From SXXH01 sp041165735 (GTDB lineage Bacteria > Planctomycetota > UBA1135 > GCA-002686595), in the NCBI GenBank assembly GCA_046341775.1, contig JBKDQQ010000043.1, positions 1 through 64,000 on the forward strand: a DNA stretch of 64,000 nucleotides, in the 5' to 3' direction. The notes below the pieces were generated by a model that saw only the letters and a program-made list of their open reading frames with translations, searched no databases and was not told the DNA's origin. The translations under genes and the position numbers were made by a program. Positions 36,301-44,898 of this stretch are shown here, piece by piece (within the stretch, counting starts at the first letter, position 1; every line of letters starts with the position of its first letter).

Positions 36301-37132
36301 CGGACTCGTCGGTCTCGCCCTCCATGAAGCGCACGTCGCCGTTGCGCGCCACGGTGAGGAACGAGCCCGGCCCCGGCACCAGCGCCAACTTGGCGCGCGG
36401 CGCGGGCGTGCCGTCGGGACGCAGCACGACGCCCACCACGCGACCCGCGGGCAGCATCTGGATGTCGGGCGCCGCGGCGTCGTCCTTGCGCGTAGCGCGC
36501 GCGCGGACCACGCCGTCGGGCGCGTGCCACTCGCCGCGCGCCTCCAGGTAGTACGTGCCGGGACGGACGCCGCGGAAGGCGTACTCGCCGCGCGCGTCGG
36601 TGGCCGCCACCGCGATGGGCTGCACGCGCTTCCACATCTCGTCGCCCATGGCGAACATGCGCAGCATGCGCCCGAGCACGGCCGCGCCGGCGGGCGGCAC
36701 GGGGAGCAACTCCACCTGCGCGCCGGCGACCGGCGCGCCGCCATCGCGCTCGACCACTCGTCCGCGCAAGCCGGCTTCGCCGCGCACGCGCACGCCCGTC
36801 GAGAGCGCCGCGCCCCGCACCGCGGCGAGCTCGTCGCCGTCGTCGGTCGTCGAAGGGGAAGCGAGCGCCGCTGCCGTGTGGACGCCGCGCGCGACTTCGT
36901 CGGCGGCGCCAGCCTCGAGGGCCGGCGCCGCGCGCCGCGTGTCGCCAAGGAAGAGCCACAGCAGGGCCGCCGCCGCCCCGAGGGCGAGCAAGGCCGCCAC
37001 CACGGCTCCACGCGCAGCCCCGCGTCGCGCGCGGAGCATGTTGGACACGGTGGAGTCGCGGGTCGAAAGGCGGCGAGGTTGGGCGAGGCGCATGGCGGGA
37101 GTGCCGCGCCGCGGGGAGGCCGGGCGTGGCAT
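33395..37132 (-). CDS. Large membrane-anchored protein of carboxypeptidase-regulatory-like repeats
   Basis: This 1245-residue protein has a basic N-terminus and one membrane helix (about 42-62, VVAALLALGAAAALLWLFLG). The rest is outside the cytoplasm and made of about ten prealbumin-like beta-sandwich repeats (CarboxypepD_reg/Cna-B type). Each shows the pattern hxGxVhDxxGxPhxGAxV, for example LRGRVVERDGGAPVAGAQV, VAGRVIDAAGAPLAGVTM, VKGRVIDEDGAPIAGAQVV, IHGTVRDPRGNPVPDEIVV, LEGRVLDDRTGDPVKGATA and IAGVVVDEQGAPIPDARVV. No peptidase domain is present. Such repeats are abundant in planctomycetes and probably mediate adhesion or scaffold functions. Start may also be one of two downstream Met codons. 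It lies 32 bp before the parvulin gene. Confidence 0.8.
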   Translation of the reverse strand: MPRPASPRRGTPAMRLAQPRRLSTRDSTVSNMLRARRGAARGAVVAALLALGAAAALLWLFLGDTRRAAPALEAGAADEVARGVHTAAALASPSTTDDGDELAAVRGAALSTGVRVRGEAGLRGRVVERDGGAPVAGAQVELLPVPPAGAAVLGRMLRMFAMGDEMWKRVQPIAVAATDARGEYAFRGVRPGTYYLEARGEWHAPDGVVRARATRKDDAAAPDIQMLPAGRVVGVVLRPDGTPAPRAKLALVPGPGSFLTVARNGDVRFMEGETDESGRFAFDGVLPGAGWEITASSPEFSLTHARDIVVAAGIATKVELRARLGGTIVGRVVGEDADGARTPVAGAHLGAVPRGLRNLRCVEEVLVATHCETAADGSFTMPNVPAGEVDVVAISKDHLPAIGARAALDDGATLARDELVLKRGATVAGRVIDAAGAPLAGVTMRWNLVEWSNFGFDFSLAPLMAQAVKGFEPPTSGPDGRFVAGPIAGKPPYSIDFEKLGYAKTELKWDPAKDSGEAVVVLQQGVVVSGVVMDALKSEPVASFSIDCAERVDLDAAAPSPLNPFSGGVLFEDPAGRFELQGVRPGKARLSVSAPGYLAATVEVEVAPGAPAKGVIVELAPGGVVKGRVIDEDGAPIAGAQVVAQLDRPARGGEGSNLDGEPAARRGERRRGEARREARNMAMGRVGRGPQIPPGLMAYAASMGFMGERATTTGRDGTFQIAGVETGDFRVHAFHRDYCGASSKSLAMGEQGAVADVVLVMKAGGGIHGTVRDPRGNPVPDEIVVAVAPQSLQPNSPASVGGMYQGSTDAQGNYRIQHVAPGGYFVVATRGDEELNPMSLFGGMNFDLVTVPEGEDVRFDLVDTTAGGCRVHGVVTYRGEPVRRGFLSALNYETDSMLGVEWRAARMKGDGQYEFAGLAPGEYQLNFDGDGPQARLTLEVPDAPEARIDLALPEAALEGRVLDDRTGDPVKGATATLRSLSAEGGGGGMFGSFLSREGRTRRAGVDDEGAFEFDRLEGGNYELQVSAGGGDYAPSEPMRVVVVANRVEDGLVVRLLPALSIAGVVVDEQGAPIPDARVVAQPAGAVGDPRGASDRCDAQGAFEVRGLAAGEYDLVATAPGRASARVAGVKVARDLPPKPTTILLPRGTNIVAIVRQNGAPVAGARGRVVAKDAREGELDPEATGAMLQQFFQGAGGSGDDGRLDLGRHAAGEWRVEVQRASSARGVKLVKIDGLDGVVEVVVDLP

Positions 37133-37231
37133 CGCACCATGCTAGGGTCCGGCGCGGATCGCGGCCCGTAAGTTCCCAGTCAGCCTGCGCGGGACTGGCG
37201 GCTTCCGCGCCGGAAGCGCCGAGCCTCTCGG

Positions 37232-38239
37232 CTAGGCGCCGGACTCCAGCGCCGCGGCGAGCGAGCGGCGCAGCACGCCCTCGAAGGGCTCCGGCGACCA
37301 TCCCAGTTCGCGTCTCGCCTTGGTGGCGTCGAAGACCAGATGCCGGCCGAGCATGGTCAATGCCTGCGGGGGCACGAGGTCCGAGGCGCAAGCGGGCTCC
37401 ACCGCCCTGGCCAGGGCCGCCAGCGGCGGCAGGACCCACGCGGGCAAGGTCGCCAGCGGCGCGCGACGCCCGGACAGGCGCGCCGCCAGGGCGAACAGGT
37501 CGCGCGTGCGCCAGTTGGACTCGACGAGCAGGTAGCGCTCGCCGCGGCGTCCGCGCTCGAGGGCCAGCAGCACGCCCTCGGCCGCGTCCTCCACCCCCAC
37601 CACCGCCAGCCAGCCCGGCGGCGCCACCGGCGGCGCGCCGTGCCGCGCGACGCGCGCGAGGAAGCGCGCCGTGTTCGAGCCCGCCCCCTTGGCGCCGAAG
37701 ATCGCGCCGGGATTGGCCGAGACGCAGTCAAGTTTGCTTGACAGAGCGAGCACGTGCTCCTCCGCCGCCCGCTTGGTGTCGGCGTAGTCGACGCGGCATC
37801 GCCCGAGGTTCCAGCGCGCGGTCTCGTCGATCGGCCGGCCGTCCTCGGAGGAGCCCACGGCCACCACCGAGGAGACGTGGCAGAAGCGCCGTGCGCCGAG
37901 GCGCGCGGACTCGTCGGCCATCGTGCGCGTGCCCTCGACGTTGATCGCGACCTGGTCGGCGCGATCGGCGCGCTTGTAGCTGATGAGCGCCGCGTTGTTG
38001 ACCACGTCGAAGGCGCCGCCCGATTCGCGCGCGCAGGACTCCAGCGCTCGCCGCGTCGCGCCGGCGTCGCGCAGGTCGCCCAGGTGCACGCGCGCCCCGC
38101 GCGCCTCCAAGGCCTTCGCGCGCGCCGCGTCGCGCACGAAGAGGTGCAGGCGCGCGCCGCGCCGCTGCAGCCGCGCGAACAACTCGGCGCCGAGGAAGCC
38201 CGTGGCGCCGGTCAGGAAGCAATGCGGAGCGAGGGTCAC
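37232..38239 (-). CDS. NAD(P)-dependent epimerase/dehydratase (extended SDR)
   Basis: This 335-residue extended short-chain dehydrogenase has the nucleotide loop LTGATGFLGAELF (about 8-20), the active-site VDYADTKRAAEEH (Tyr-x-x-x-Lys) and DVVNNAALISYK. SANPGAIFG is the usual post-active-site turn. Similar to dihydroflavonol-4-reductase/HpnA-like enzymes that act on sugars, sterols or isoprenoids; the substrate is unknown. GTG 38239 overlaps the stop of the histidine kinase (GTGA). Copy 5 of the dispersed palindrome falls inside the gene, coding SSKLDC. Confidence 0.85.
   Translation of the reverse strand: MTLAPHCFLTGATGFLGAELFARLQRRGARLHLFVRDAARAKALEARGARVHLGDLRDAGATRRALESCARESGGAFDVVNNAALISYKRADRADQVAINVEGTRTMADESARLGARRFCHVSSVVAVGSSEDGRPIDETARWNLGRCRVDYADTKRAAEEHVLALSSKLDCVSANPGAIFGAKGAGSNTARFLARVARHGAPPVAPPGWLAVVGVEDAAEGVLLALERGRRGERYLLVESNWRTRDLFALAARLSGRRAPLATLPAWVLPPLAALARAVEPACASDLVPPQALTMLGRHLVFDATKARRELGWSPEPFEGVLRRSLAAALESGA
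37727..37742 (+). repeat. Dispersed palindrome, copy 5, inside the epimerase gene
   Basis: GTCAA GTTTGC TTGAC has both arms exact and is followed by AGAGCG. It lies in coding sequence of the minus-strand epimerase, a marked AT-rich island in GC-rich surroundings. Confidence 0.75.
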
Positions 38240-40182
38240 GGACGCGCCCCTCCCGCGGACGCGGGCTCCTCGCACAGCGGCAGGCGCACGCGCGCCACCG
38301 TGCCCGTCCCGGAGCCGGCGCGCGGCGCGAGCTCGATGGTCCCGTTCATCTCCTCGACCAGCCGGCGCGCGATGGCCAGCCCGAGCCCGGTGCCGTGGCT
38401 GCGCGTCGTGAAGTACGGCTCGAACAGCCGCGCGCGAGCCGTCTCGGTCAGGCCGGTGCCGGCGTCCTCGAACTCCAGCAGCACGCGCGCGAGCCCGGCC
38501 TCGCGCTCGACGCGCACGCGCGCGACGAGCCGACCGCCGCTCGGCATGGCCTCGATGGCGTTCTGCACCAGGTTGATCAGCACGCGGCGCAGCTCGTGCG
38601 CGTCGGCGCGCACCGTGGCGGGCTCGAGCTCGCGCACGAGCTCCACGCCCGACTCGGCGGCCCACGCGGCGTTCAAGTCGAGCACCTCGCCCGCGAGCGA
38701 CGCCGCGTCGAGGGGCTCGGGCCTGGCGGCGCGCGAGCCGGCGAAGGCCGAGAAGTCCGCGGCGATCTTGCGCATGTGGTCCACCTGCCGCAGCACGAGC
38801 TCGACCGTGCGGTCGAAGATGCCGGGGAACTCCGGGCTGCGCTCGTCGCGCGCGCGCTTGAGCAGGTTCATCGACAACTGGATCGGCGTGAGCGGGTTCT
38901 TGATCTCGTGGGCCACCTGCCGCGCCATCTCGCGCCAAGCGCGGTCCTTCTCGGCCTTGACCAGCTTGCGGCGGCTCTCGTCGATCTCGCTCGTCATCTC
39001 GTCGAAGGCGCGGCCCAGGTCGCCGATCTCGTCGTCGCCCGCCACGCCCGAGCGCGCGGCGAGGTCGCCCGCGGCCACGCGGCGCACGGCCTGCTGCAGG
39101 CGCAGGATGGGCGCGGTGGTGCGGCGCGCCACCAGCATGGTCCCGAGCACGACGAAGAGCACGACCACCAGCGTCGCCTTGAGCAGCACGGCCTGCAGTT
39201 CGTCGAGCGTGGCGGCGATGTCGTCGTCGTCCATGCCCACGCCCACCACCCAGCCGAAGCCGCCCTCCGAGGCGGGCCGGCAGTGGCGGAAGGCCGCGCT
39301 GCGCTCGACGCCGCGGAATTCGTAGCGCGGGTAGAGCCCGTGCTGCGCGCCGCGCGCGGCCTCGACCAGCTGCGGCAGCGAAATGGGCGCGGCGGACACC
39401 GAACGGCCGTCGAGCTCGCGCGAGGGATGCGCGAGGATCGTGTCGCAATCCGACTTCCACAACCACGCGTAGGTCGAGGCGTACAGGTCGTCGCGCGTGC
39501 GCAGCGGGATGCTCGGCTTGACCGGGCGCAGCACGACCGCCTGCACGCGCGCGAAGTCCATCAGCGCGTACACGACGCCCACCACCGCGCCGTCGCCGCG
39601 GCGGCGCACCGGAGCGGCGAAGCCGAGGTGGGCGCGGCCGCCTGCGTCAAATTCATTTGACAGAAGCGGCGAAGCGTGGTGGTCCACCAGGGCCGACTCG
39701 CCGCGCATGGCCGCCTCGAACCACGGCTCGCGCGAGTAGTCGCGCGAGCGCAGCCGCTCCAGCGCCGCCTCCTGCGCCGGTCCGCCGCCGGGGCCGCGCG
39801 CGCCGGCGGCGAGCAGCCGCCCTTCGGCGTCGACGGCCACGATCAGCTCGAAGTGCTCGCCGCGCTCGACGAAGCGCTCGAACTGCCGCTGCAGCTGCAT
39901 GGGGAAGGGCGATTCGGCGTCGTCGCGCGCGTCGAGGGCCCACTCGGCCTGCGGATTGATCGAAGCCCACGCCTGCACGTCGCCGAGGCGCTCGGCGACC
40001 AGCGCGTCCAGGCGCTCGGACATCTCCTGCGCCATCGTCAGCAGGTAGTACTCGACCGACGACCAGTGGCGCTCCTGCAACTGGGCGCGCATGAAGAGCG
40101 CGAAGCCCAGGAGCGGCAGCACCAGCGCCGCCAGCACCAGCAGCACCCAGCGGACCGCGATGCTGCGCAGGGGGTGTCGCAC
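38236..40182 (-). CDS. NtrY-like membrane sensor histidine kinase
   Basis: This 648-residue kinase has a first membrane helix (about 9-30), a periplasmic sensor region of about 280 residues resembling a double Cache domain (DDLYASTYAWLWKSDCDTILAHPSRELDGRSVS), a second helix (LLKATLVVVLFVVLGTMLV), a HAMP domain, and the phospho-acceptor AHEIKNPLTPIQLSMNLL. The NPLTP form is typical of NtrY. The ATPase domain shows NLVQNAIEAM, DAGTGL and GTGLGLAIARR. GTG 40182 is the best start for the first helix, without a strong ribosome site. No response regulator is adjacent. It follows a TPR lipoprotein by 41 bp and is coupled to the epimerase. Confidence 0.85.
   Translation of the reverse strand: MRHPLRSIAVRWVLLVLAALVLPLLGFALFMRAQLQERHWSSVEYYLLTMAQEMSERLDALVAERLGDVQAWASINPQAEWALDARDDAESPFPMQLQRQFERFVERGEHFELIVAVDAEGRLLAAGARGPGGGPAQEAALERLRSRDYSREPWFEAAMRGESALVDHHASPLLSNEFDAGGRAHLGFAAPVRRRGDGAVVGVVYALMDFARVQAVVLRPVKPSIPLRTRDDLYASTYAWLWKSDCDTILAHPSRELDGRSVSAAPISLPQLVEAARGAQHGLYPRYEFRGVERSAAFRHCRPASEGGFGWVVGVGMDDDDIAATLDELQAVLLKATLVVVLFVVLGTMLVARRTTAPILRLQQAVRRVAAGDLAARSGVAGDDEIGDLGRAFDEMTSEIDESRRKLVKAEKDRAWREMARQVAHEIKNPLTPIQLSMNLLKRARDERSPEFPGIFDRTVELVLRQVDHMRKIAADFSAFAGSRAARPEPLDAASLAGEVLDLNAAWAAESGVELVRELEPATVRADAHELRRVLINLVQNAIEAMPSGGRLVARVRVEREAGLARVLLEFEDAGTGLTETARARLFEPYFTTRSHGTGLGLAIARRLVEEMNGTIELAPRAGSGTGTVARVRLPLCEEPASAGGARP
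39646..39661 (+). repeat. Dispersed palindrome, copy 6, inside the histidine kinase gene
   Basis: GTCAA ATTCAT TTGAC has exact arms, with seven complementary bases per arm (GTCAAAT/ATTTGAC), and is followed by AGAAGCG. It is inside coding sequence (SNEFDA in the kinase). Confidence 0.75.
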
Positions 40183-40223
40183 GGTCGTGCTCGTCGGGGC
40201 CGCCCGCGGCGGCCCGTGCCTGT

Positions 40224-41480
40224 TCAGCCGCCCGCCGCCGCCTGCGCGGCCTCGAGCGCGGCGATGCGCGCCGGCAGATCGAGGTACTCGGGCCAGAAGA
40301 CCTGGATCTGGCGGTACAGGGCCAGCTTGCCGGCGGGGTCGGCTTCGGCCTCGGCCCGGCGCCAGAGTTCCTCGGCGAGGCGCATGTATTCCCGCAACGT
40401 GTCGCGGCGCGCGATCACGTCCTTGTAGTAGTCGGCCTTGGCCAGCAGGGCCTCGTAGCGCGCCACCGCCTCCGGGTAGCGCCAGTCGCGCTCGAGCGCG
40501 AGCGCCTCCCTGTAGGCCTTCTCGTGGCGCGCCTCGCGGATGCTGGCGCCGGCGCCCTCGACCTCGTCGGCCTGCAAGGTCGTCATGGCCGCGGCCTTGG
40601 CCACGTTGGCCTCGGCCTGCTCGAAGCGGCCGCGCACGATGTCCATGCGCACGCGACCGAGCAGGTCGCGCACCTGCAGCTCGACCTTGCAGCGCTCGAG
40701 CCCGACCTTGGCCTCCGCGTCGTCGGGAGCCTGCAGCAGCGCCGCCGCGTACTCGTGGCGCGCGACGCCGAAGCGCTTCTCGCCTTCGTGCGCCTTGGCT
40801 GCGGCGACCTTCTCGCTGGCGATCAGGCGCTTGACCTGGGTCTCGCGCTGCGTGGCGCGCTCGTCGGCCGGGCGGTACTTGCGCGCGTACGAGAAGCGCG
40901 AGCGCGCCTGGTCGAGCCACAGGTCGGAGAGCGCCTCGAGCCCCTGCTGGAAGTAGGTCCGGCCGAGGCCCGAGCGGTGCGAGACCAGCGCGAGCGCGAT
41001 GTTGCGGCCCTCGAGCGTGGCGGGATCGCCGGGCACGTGCTTGAGCGCCTTCTCGTAGGCCTCGAGCGCCGCGTCGATGTCGTCCTCGGCGTGCAGGTCG
41101 AAGGCGCGGCCGCGCCAGGTCCACGCGAGCTTCTGGTTGGTCTTCTCGCGCCAGTCGCGCACTTCCTCGTTGCCGGGGGCGATGCGCGCCGCCTGTTCGA
41201 TGGTGGCCAGCGCGGCGTCGTCCTCGTCGCGGAAGGACTGCGCGCGCGCCAGATCGAGCAAGTACGCCACCGAAGCCTGCTTGTGCAGCTCGATCGCCTC
41301 GGGCGAACCGGGGTCGCGCTCGACGGCCGCGGCGGCGACGCGCACCGCCTCGGCATGGCGGCCGTGCGCCACCAACCAGCGCGGATCGTCGGGCCGGTCC
41401 GGGTTGGAGTTGCAGGACCACAGGCACAGGCCGATCAGGACGGAGCCGAAGTGGAGGTTCAGGGGGCGCTGCGCGTGCAT
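40224..41480 (-). CDS. TPR-type lipoprotein
   Basis: This 418-residue protein has a lipobox (GLCLWSC, lipidated Cys about 23), then helix pairs of tetratricopeptide type along its length (DDIDAALEAYEKALKHVPGDPATLEGRNIALAL, RFGVARHEYAAALLQAPDDAEAKVGLERC, RYPEAVARYEALL). It probably serves as a protein-binding scaffold at the envelope. The next gene is a sensor kinase 41 bp on, so it may present or modulate the signal for that kinase; this is inference from position. Confidence 0.72.
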   Translation of the reverse strand: MHAQRPLNLHFGSVLIGLCLWSCNSNPDRPDDPRWLVAHGRHAEAVRVAAAAVERDPGSPEAIELHKQASVAYLLDLARAQSFRDEDDAALATIEQAARIAPGNEEVRDWREKTNQKLAWTWRGRAFDLHAEDDIDAALEAYEKALKHVPGDPATLEGRNIALALVSHRSGLGRTYFQQGLEALSDLWLDQARSRFSYARKYRPADERATQRETQVKRLIASEKVAAAKAHEGEKRFGVARHEYAAALLQAPDDAEAKVGLERCKVELQVRDLLGRVRMDIVRGRFEQAEANVAKAAAMTTLQADEVEGAGASIREARHEKAYREALALERDWRYPEAVARYEALLAKADYYKDVIARRDTLREYMRLAEELWRRAEAEADPAGKLALYRQIQVFWPEYLDLPARIAALEAAQAAAGG

Positions 41481-41647
41481 GGCGTGGTGCGGTTGTGACG
41501 ACGGCGCCGCGCGAGTCTTCCCGCGCACCGCCAAGTCCATGGCGGGGGCCACGATACGGCCTCGAGGGCCGACCGCGAAGCACCTTTCCCCGCCCCGTCG
41601 GGGTCCCGCCGGGGGGCGCGCCTCCCCGCGCCGATCCCAACCCGCGC

Positions 41648-42757
41648 TCAGGTGCGGATGCCGTCGTACGAGGCGAGGCCCAAGGCGCCGAAGAGCAGCA
41701 CGGGCAGCCACGCCGCCAACTCGGGCTGGAGGCGGCCCTCCAACCCCAAGGTCCTGCACACGAAGTCGGTGCAGAAGTACAGCAGCGCGCACAGGAAGGC
41801 GAGCAGCACGCCTCGTCCGCCTTGGCCGCGCTCGTGGCGCAGGAGGAGCGGCAGCCCGGCGAGCAGGAGCACGAAGTTCGCCAAGGGGAAGGTGAACTGG
41901 TGCTGCAGCAGCGTCTGGTAGTCCGTGTTGTCCGGATCGCGGCGCGACAACTCGAGCGTCTGCTCGAAGGACAGCTCCAGCGGGGCGGCGCGCGCGCGCT
42001 GGTAGGCCAGCGCCAGCTCCGGACTGAACTCCATGCCCTCGAGCCGCTCGATCGTCTCGACGCCGCCTTGGCCGTGCATCGCGCGCCGCGTGCCGTTGAC
42101 GAGCGTCCACGCGCGGTCCGCGGGGTCCCAGATGGCGGCGTCGGCCCGCACCGTGGTCCACTCGCGCGCGTTCATCAACTGCGCCTCGAAGCCCTCGACC
42201 ACGGCGCGCGGCGGCGTGCCCGCGGCCGGGCGGAGGCGATCGAGGTGGGCCACGCCGCCCTTGCCGTCGCGCACCCACAAGTTGCCCACGACCCGTTCGG
42301 GCTCCTTGCGCTCGAGCAGGTGCAGCAGCGCCTCGCGCGACTCGAGCGGTCGGCCGGCCAACCCCTCGCGCAGGAACCAGCTGCCAGCGCCGCACAGGAT
42401 TCCGCAGGCGAGCAGCGGTGCGAGCATGCGGCGCAGCGAGACGCCGGCGGCCATCGCGGCGACGGTCTCCTGGTGGCGCACGAGGCGCGCGACCGAGAAC
42501 AAGCCCGCGACCATGGTCACGAAGGGCGAGAGCTGCACGTACAGGAACGGCAGCGAAAGCGCGTAGTAGCGCACGATGGCGGAGGCGGGCGCGGTGCGTC
42601 CGGCGCGCGGCGCGAGGAACTCGTTCAGGTTGCCCGCCATGTCGAGCACGAGGAACAAGCCGACGACGATCAGGAAGGCCGTGGCGTACGAGGCGAGGAA
42701 CAGCCCGACCACGTGGCGGTCGAGCCTGCCGAGCGGCCGCAGGGAGCGCGCGCTCAT
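41648..42757 (-). CDS. lptG: LPS export permease, LptG-like (YjgP/YjgQ family)
   Basis: This 369-residue inner-membrane subunit of the LPS extractor LptB2FG has three helices at each end around a periplasmic beta-jellyroll. Markers are the N-terminal LDRHVVGLFLASYATAFLIVVGLFLVLD, VAAMAAGVSLRRMLAPLL and FPLANFVLLLAGLPLLLR. ATG 42757 overlaps the stop of the partner permease (ATGA). The naming of F versus G is by order only. The presence of the pair implies an LPS-bearing outer membrane. Confidence 0.85.
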   Translation of the reverse strand: MSARSLRPLGRLDRHVVGLFLASYATAFLIVVGLFLVLDMAGNLNEFLAPRAGRTAPASAIVRYYALSLPFLYVQLSPFVTMVAGLFSVARLVRHQETVAAMAAGVSLRRMLAPLLACGILCGAGSWFLREGLAGRPLESREALLHLLERKEPERVVGNLWVRDGKGGVAHLDRLRPAAGTPPRAVVEGFEAQLMNAREWTTVRADAAIWDPADRAWTLVNGTRRAMHGQGGVETIERLEGMEFSPELALAYQRARAAPLELSFEQTLELSRRDPDNTDYQTLLQHQFTFPLANFVLLLAGLPLLLRHERGQGGRGVLLAFLCALLYFCTDFVCRTLGLEGRLQPELAAWLPVLLFGALGLASYDGIRT

Positions 42758-43812
42758 CGCCGCAGCGCCTTGCGCGTCCACCACGCGCCGAAGAGGAGGA
42801 ACGCCAGGCCGACGGCCCACGCCGCCTCGCGCTCGGGCACCCACTCGTGGCGCGCCAGTTGCCTCGTCACCTGCATGAAGAGCACGTAGTACAGGAGCGC
42901 CAGGCCGACCGCCACGGCTTGCGGCAGCAACTGGTTGCCGCGCCGCAGGGCGAGGCCGGTGGGCAGGCCGAGCAGCAGGAACACGACGCAAGTGGCCGAC
43001 AAGGCGCGCCGCCAGTGGTACTCGAACGACAGGGTGCGCCGCAGTTCCGGTTCGGCCGCGGCCATCTCGGCCTCCAGGCGCGCGTCGTTCCAGTAGCGCG
43101 AGGAGAGCGCCTTCGACTTCTTCTCCGTGCGCAGCAGCGCCGTGTCGAGCCGGATGACCGGGTTGCCGCTGCGCACCTCGTGGTCGCCCAGCACGGTGCG
43201 CGCCTCGACCAGCTCCAGCAGCACCTGGTCCTCCTGGAAGCGGAAGCGCACGCGTTCCGCCCGCAAGGTGCGCGCTTCGCCCCCGTCCTCCGCCGGCAGG
43301 TGGAGGAACGCGTCGAGGAAGGCGGGACCGTCGCGGCGCCGCGCCGTGAGGTAGAACTCGCCGAGTTGGATCTCGGTGCGGCCCGGCGCGAGGTCGCGGA
43401 TCCCGCGCGAAGCGGCCTGCAGCACGAAGGTGTTCTGCTGCTGGCGGACCCACGGCAGGAACTCGGACAGGAGCTGCAGCGTGCACAACTGCAGCACGAA
43501 GGCGAACGCGAGCGACGGCCACACCACGGCCATCGGGCCGCGCCCCGACATGCGGATCGCGGTCCATTCGTTGTCGGCGGCGAGGCGCGCGTACACCGAG
43601 ACGACCGCGAACAGGAAGGCGAGCGGCACGAGGTACGGGCCGAGCTCCGCCAAGGCCAGCGGCAGCCACTTCACCACCTCGAGGATCGGGAAGCCCTTGA
43701 GCTTGTGCACCGCCGACACGGCGACCCCGGGCAGCGCGAGCACGACCATGCCGCCGAAGGTGAAGCCGAAGGCCACCAGGACGAGGCGCAGGATGTAGAG
43801 CTGCAGGCGCAC
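42754..43812 (-). CDS. lptF: LPS export permease, LptF-like (YjgP/YjgQ family)
   Basis: This 352-residue partner of the preceding permease has the same three-plus-three helix layout: ILRLVLVAFGFTFGGMVVLALPG; YARLAADNEWTAIRMSGRGPMAVVWP, the conserved coupling-helix block; then a periplasmic domain and HWRRALSATCVVFLLLGLPTGLALRRGN. GTG 43812 starts with only 50 bp to the divergent acyltransferase gene, so one short region likely drives both LPS export and lipid A acylation. Confidence 0.85.
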   Translation of the reverse strand: MRLQLYILRLVLVAFGFTFGGMVVLALPGVAVSAVHKLKGFPILEVVKWLPLALAELGPYLVPLAFLFAVVSVYARLAADNEWTAIRMSGRGPMAVVWPSLAFAFVLQLCTLQLLSEFLPWVRQQQNTFVLQAASRGIRDLAPGRTEIQLGEFYLTARRRDGPAFLDAFLHLPAEDGGEARTLRAERVRFRFQEDQVLLELVEARTVLGDHEVRSGNPVIRLDTALLRTEKKSKALSSRYWNDARLEAEMAAAEPELRRTLSFEYHWRRALSATCVVFLLLGLPTGLALRRGNQLLPQAVAVGLALLYYVLFMQVTRQLARHEWVPEREAAWAVGLAFLLFGAWWTRKALRR

Positions 43813-43862
43813 GAGCGGGACGCGCGGCCCGCGGGTCGCGCGCGGCCAGTAGACTACGCGCC

Positions 43863-44798
43863 GTGCAGCCCGGGCAACCGCAAGCCGAGCGCGGAGGCGC
43901 GACGAAGTGGTCTCGCGCGTTGCGCCATCGACTGCGCGCGGCGCTCCTGCGCGGGCTCGAACAGCCGCTGGTCCCCGCCGGCCTCGTCGAAGCCGGACTG
44001 CGCGCCCTCGCGCCGCTGGCGCGCGCCTCCAGCCCGATGCGCCGCGTGCGCGCCAACCTCGCGCTCGCGGCAGCCGGGCTCGGCCGGGTCGAGCCGCGGA
44101 CGATCGAACGGCAGGTGGCGCGCCACGCCGCGCGGCAGTTCGCCACGTGGGTGCGCCTTTCGCGTTCCGACGGCCCGACCGGTCCGCGCGGCGCGTGGCT
44201 CGACGACCTCGTGCGCCACGATCCGAGCGCCGAGGCGGCCCTGGCGCACCTCGCCACCGGCCGCGGCGCCATCGTCGCCACGGCCCACTTGGGCGATTGG
44301 GAAGTGCTGGCCGCCTGGTTGGCGCGGCGGGGCGCGCGCGGTGGCGTGATCGGCCTCGAGCGCCCCCGCGATCCGACCACCGCGTGGCTGGCGCGTCTGC
44401 GCGCGAAGAACGGGGTGCACACCTGGTCGCACGCCACGCCGGCGCGCCGGTTGGTCGACCTGCTGCGCGGCGGCGGGTGCCTCGGCATCCTGAACGACCT
44501 CGACACCCCGCGCAGCGCGCAGATCGAGCTGGAGTTCCTCGGGCGTCCGGCGCGCGCCGCCAAGTCCCCGGCCAGCTTGGCGCGGCTCTCGGGCGTGCCG
44601 ATCTGGCCCCTGGTGTGCGTCGTGGAGGGCGACGGCTGGATCGTGCACGGAGCGCCCCCGATCAGCCCGGAGGCCGAGGCGGACAAGGGCGTGGCGATCC
44701 GCGATTCGCTGGCTGCGCTGGCCAAGGTCCAGGAGGGCTGGGTACGCCGCTGGCCCGCGCAGTGGGCTTGGCATCAGCCGCGCTGGCGGCGTGGCTGA
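43863..44798 (+). CDS. Lipid A-type lauroyl/myristoyl acyltransferase (LpxL/HtrB family)
   Basis: This 311-residue peripheral membrane enzyme adds acyl chains to lipid A or a related glycolipid. The active-site block TAHLGDWEVLAAWL corresponds to the usual HFGNWE motif with the catalytic His, and LNDLDTPR and the downstream FLGRPARAAKSPASLARLSGVPIWP match the second conserved block. GTG 43863 is the first plausible start. It is divergent from lptF. The N-terminal membrane anchor is weaker than in enterobacterial LpxL. Confidence 0.75.
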   Translation: MQPGQPQAERGGATKWSRALRHRLRAALLRGLEQPLVPAGLVEAGLRALAPLARASSPMRRVRANLALAAAGLGRVEPRTIERQVARHAARQFATWVRLSRSDGPTGPRGAWLDDLVRHDPSAEAALAHLATGRGAIVATAHLGDWEVLAAWLARRGARGGVIGLERPRDPTTAWLARLRAKNGVHTWSHATPARRLVDLLRGGGCLGILNDLDTPRSAQIELEFLGRPARAAKSPASLARLSGVPIWPLVCVVEGDGWIVHGAPPISPEAEADKGVAIRDSLAALAKVQEGWVRRWPAQWAWHQPRWRRG

Positions 44799-44836
44799 GG
44801 AAATTCCTAAAATGCAATTTGATACGGCTCTATGTC

Positions 44837-44876
44837 TTTACAAAATCACAGCAACACCTTCGCACCCTGCTGACAT
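44837..44876 (+). promoter_or_regulatory. Possible PhoB box array upstream of phoB
   Basis: Four 7-nt elements spaced exactly 11 bp apart: TTTACAA (44837), ACAGCAA (44848), TTCGCAC (44859) and CTGACAT (44870), all with CA at positions 5-6. PhoB-type regulators bind direct repeats of this spacing, and phoB genes are often autoregulated. The region (44799-44898) is strikingly AT-rich for this genome. Similarity to the CTGTCAT consensus is partial. Confidence 0.4.
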
Positions 44877-44898
44877 GCTGTCTCTAGCGTCCGTCTTC

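Noticed and set aside
32343..37439. Very long open frame (about 1700 codons) on the minus strand
   Set aside because: Only its last 340 codons (the parvulin) are protein-like. The rest is the antisense-type Arg/Ala/Gly shadow of the 1245-residue repeat protein, typical of high GC.
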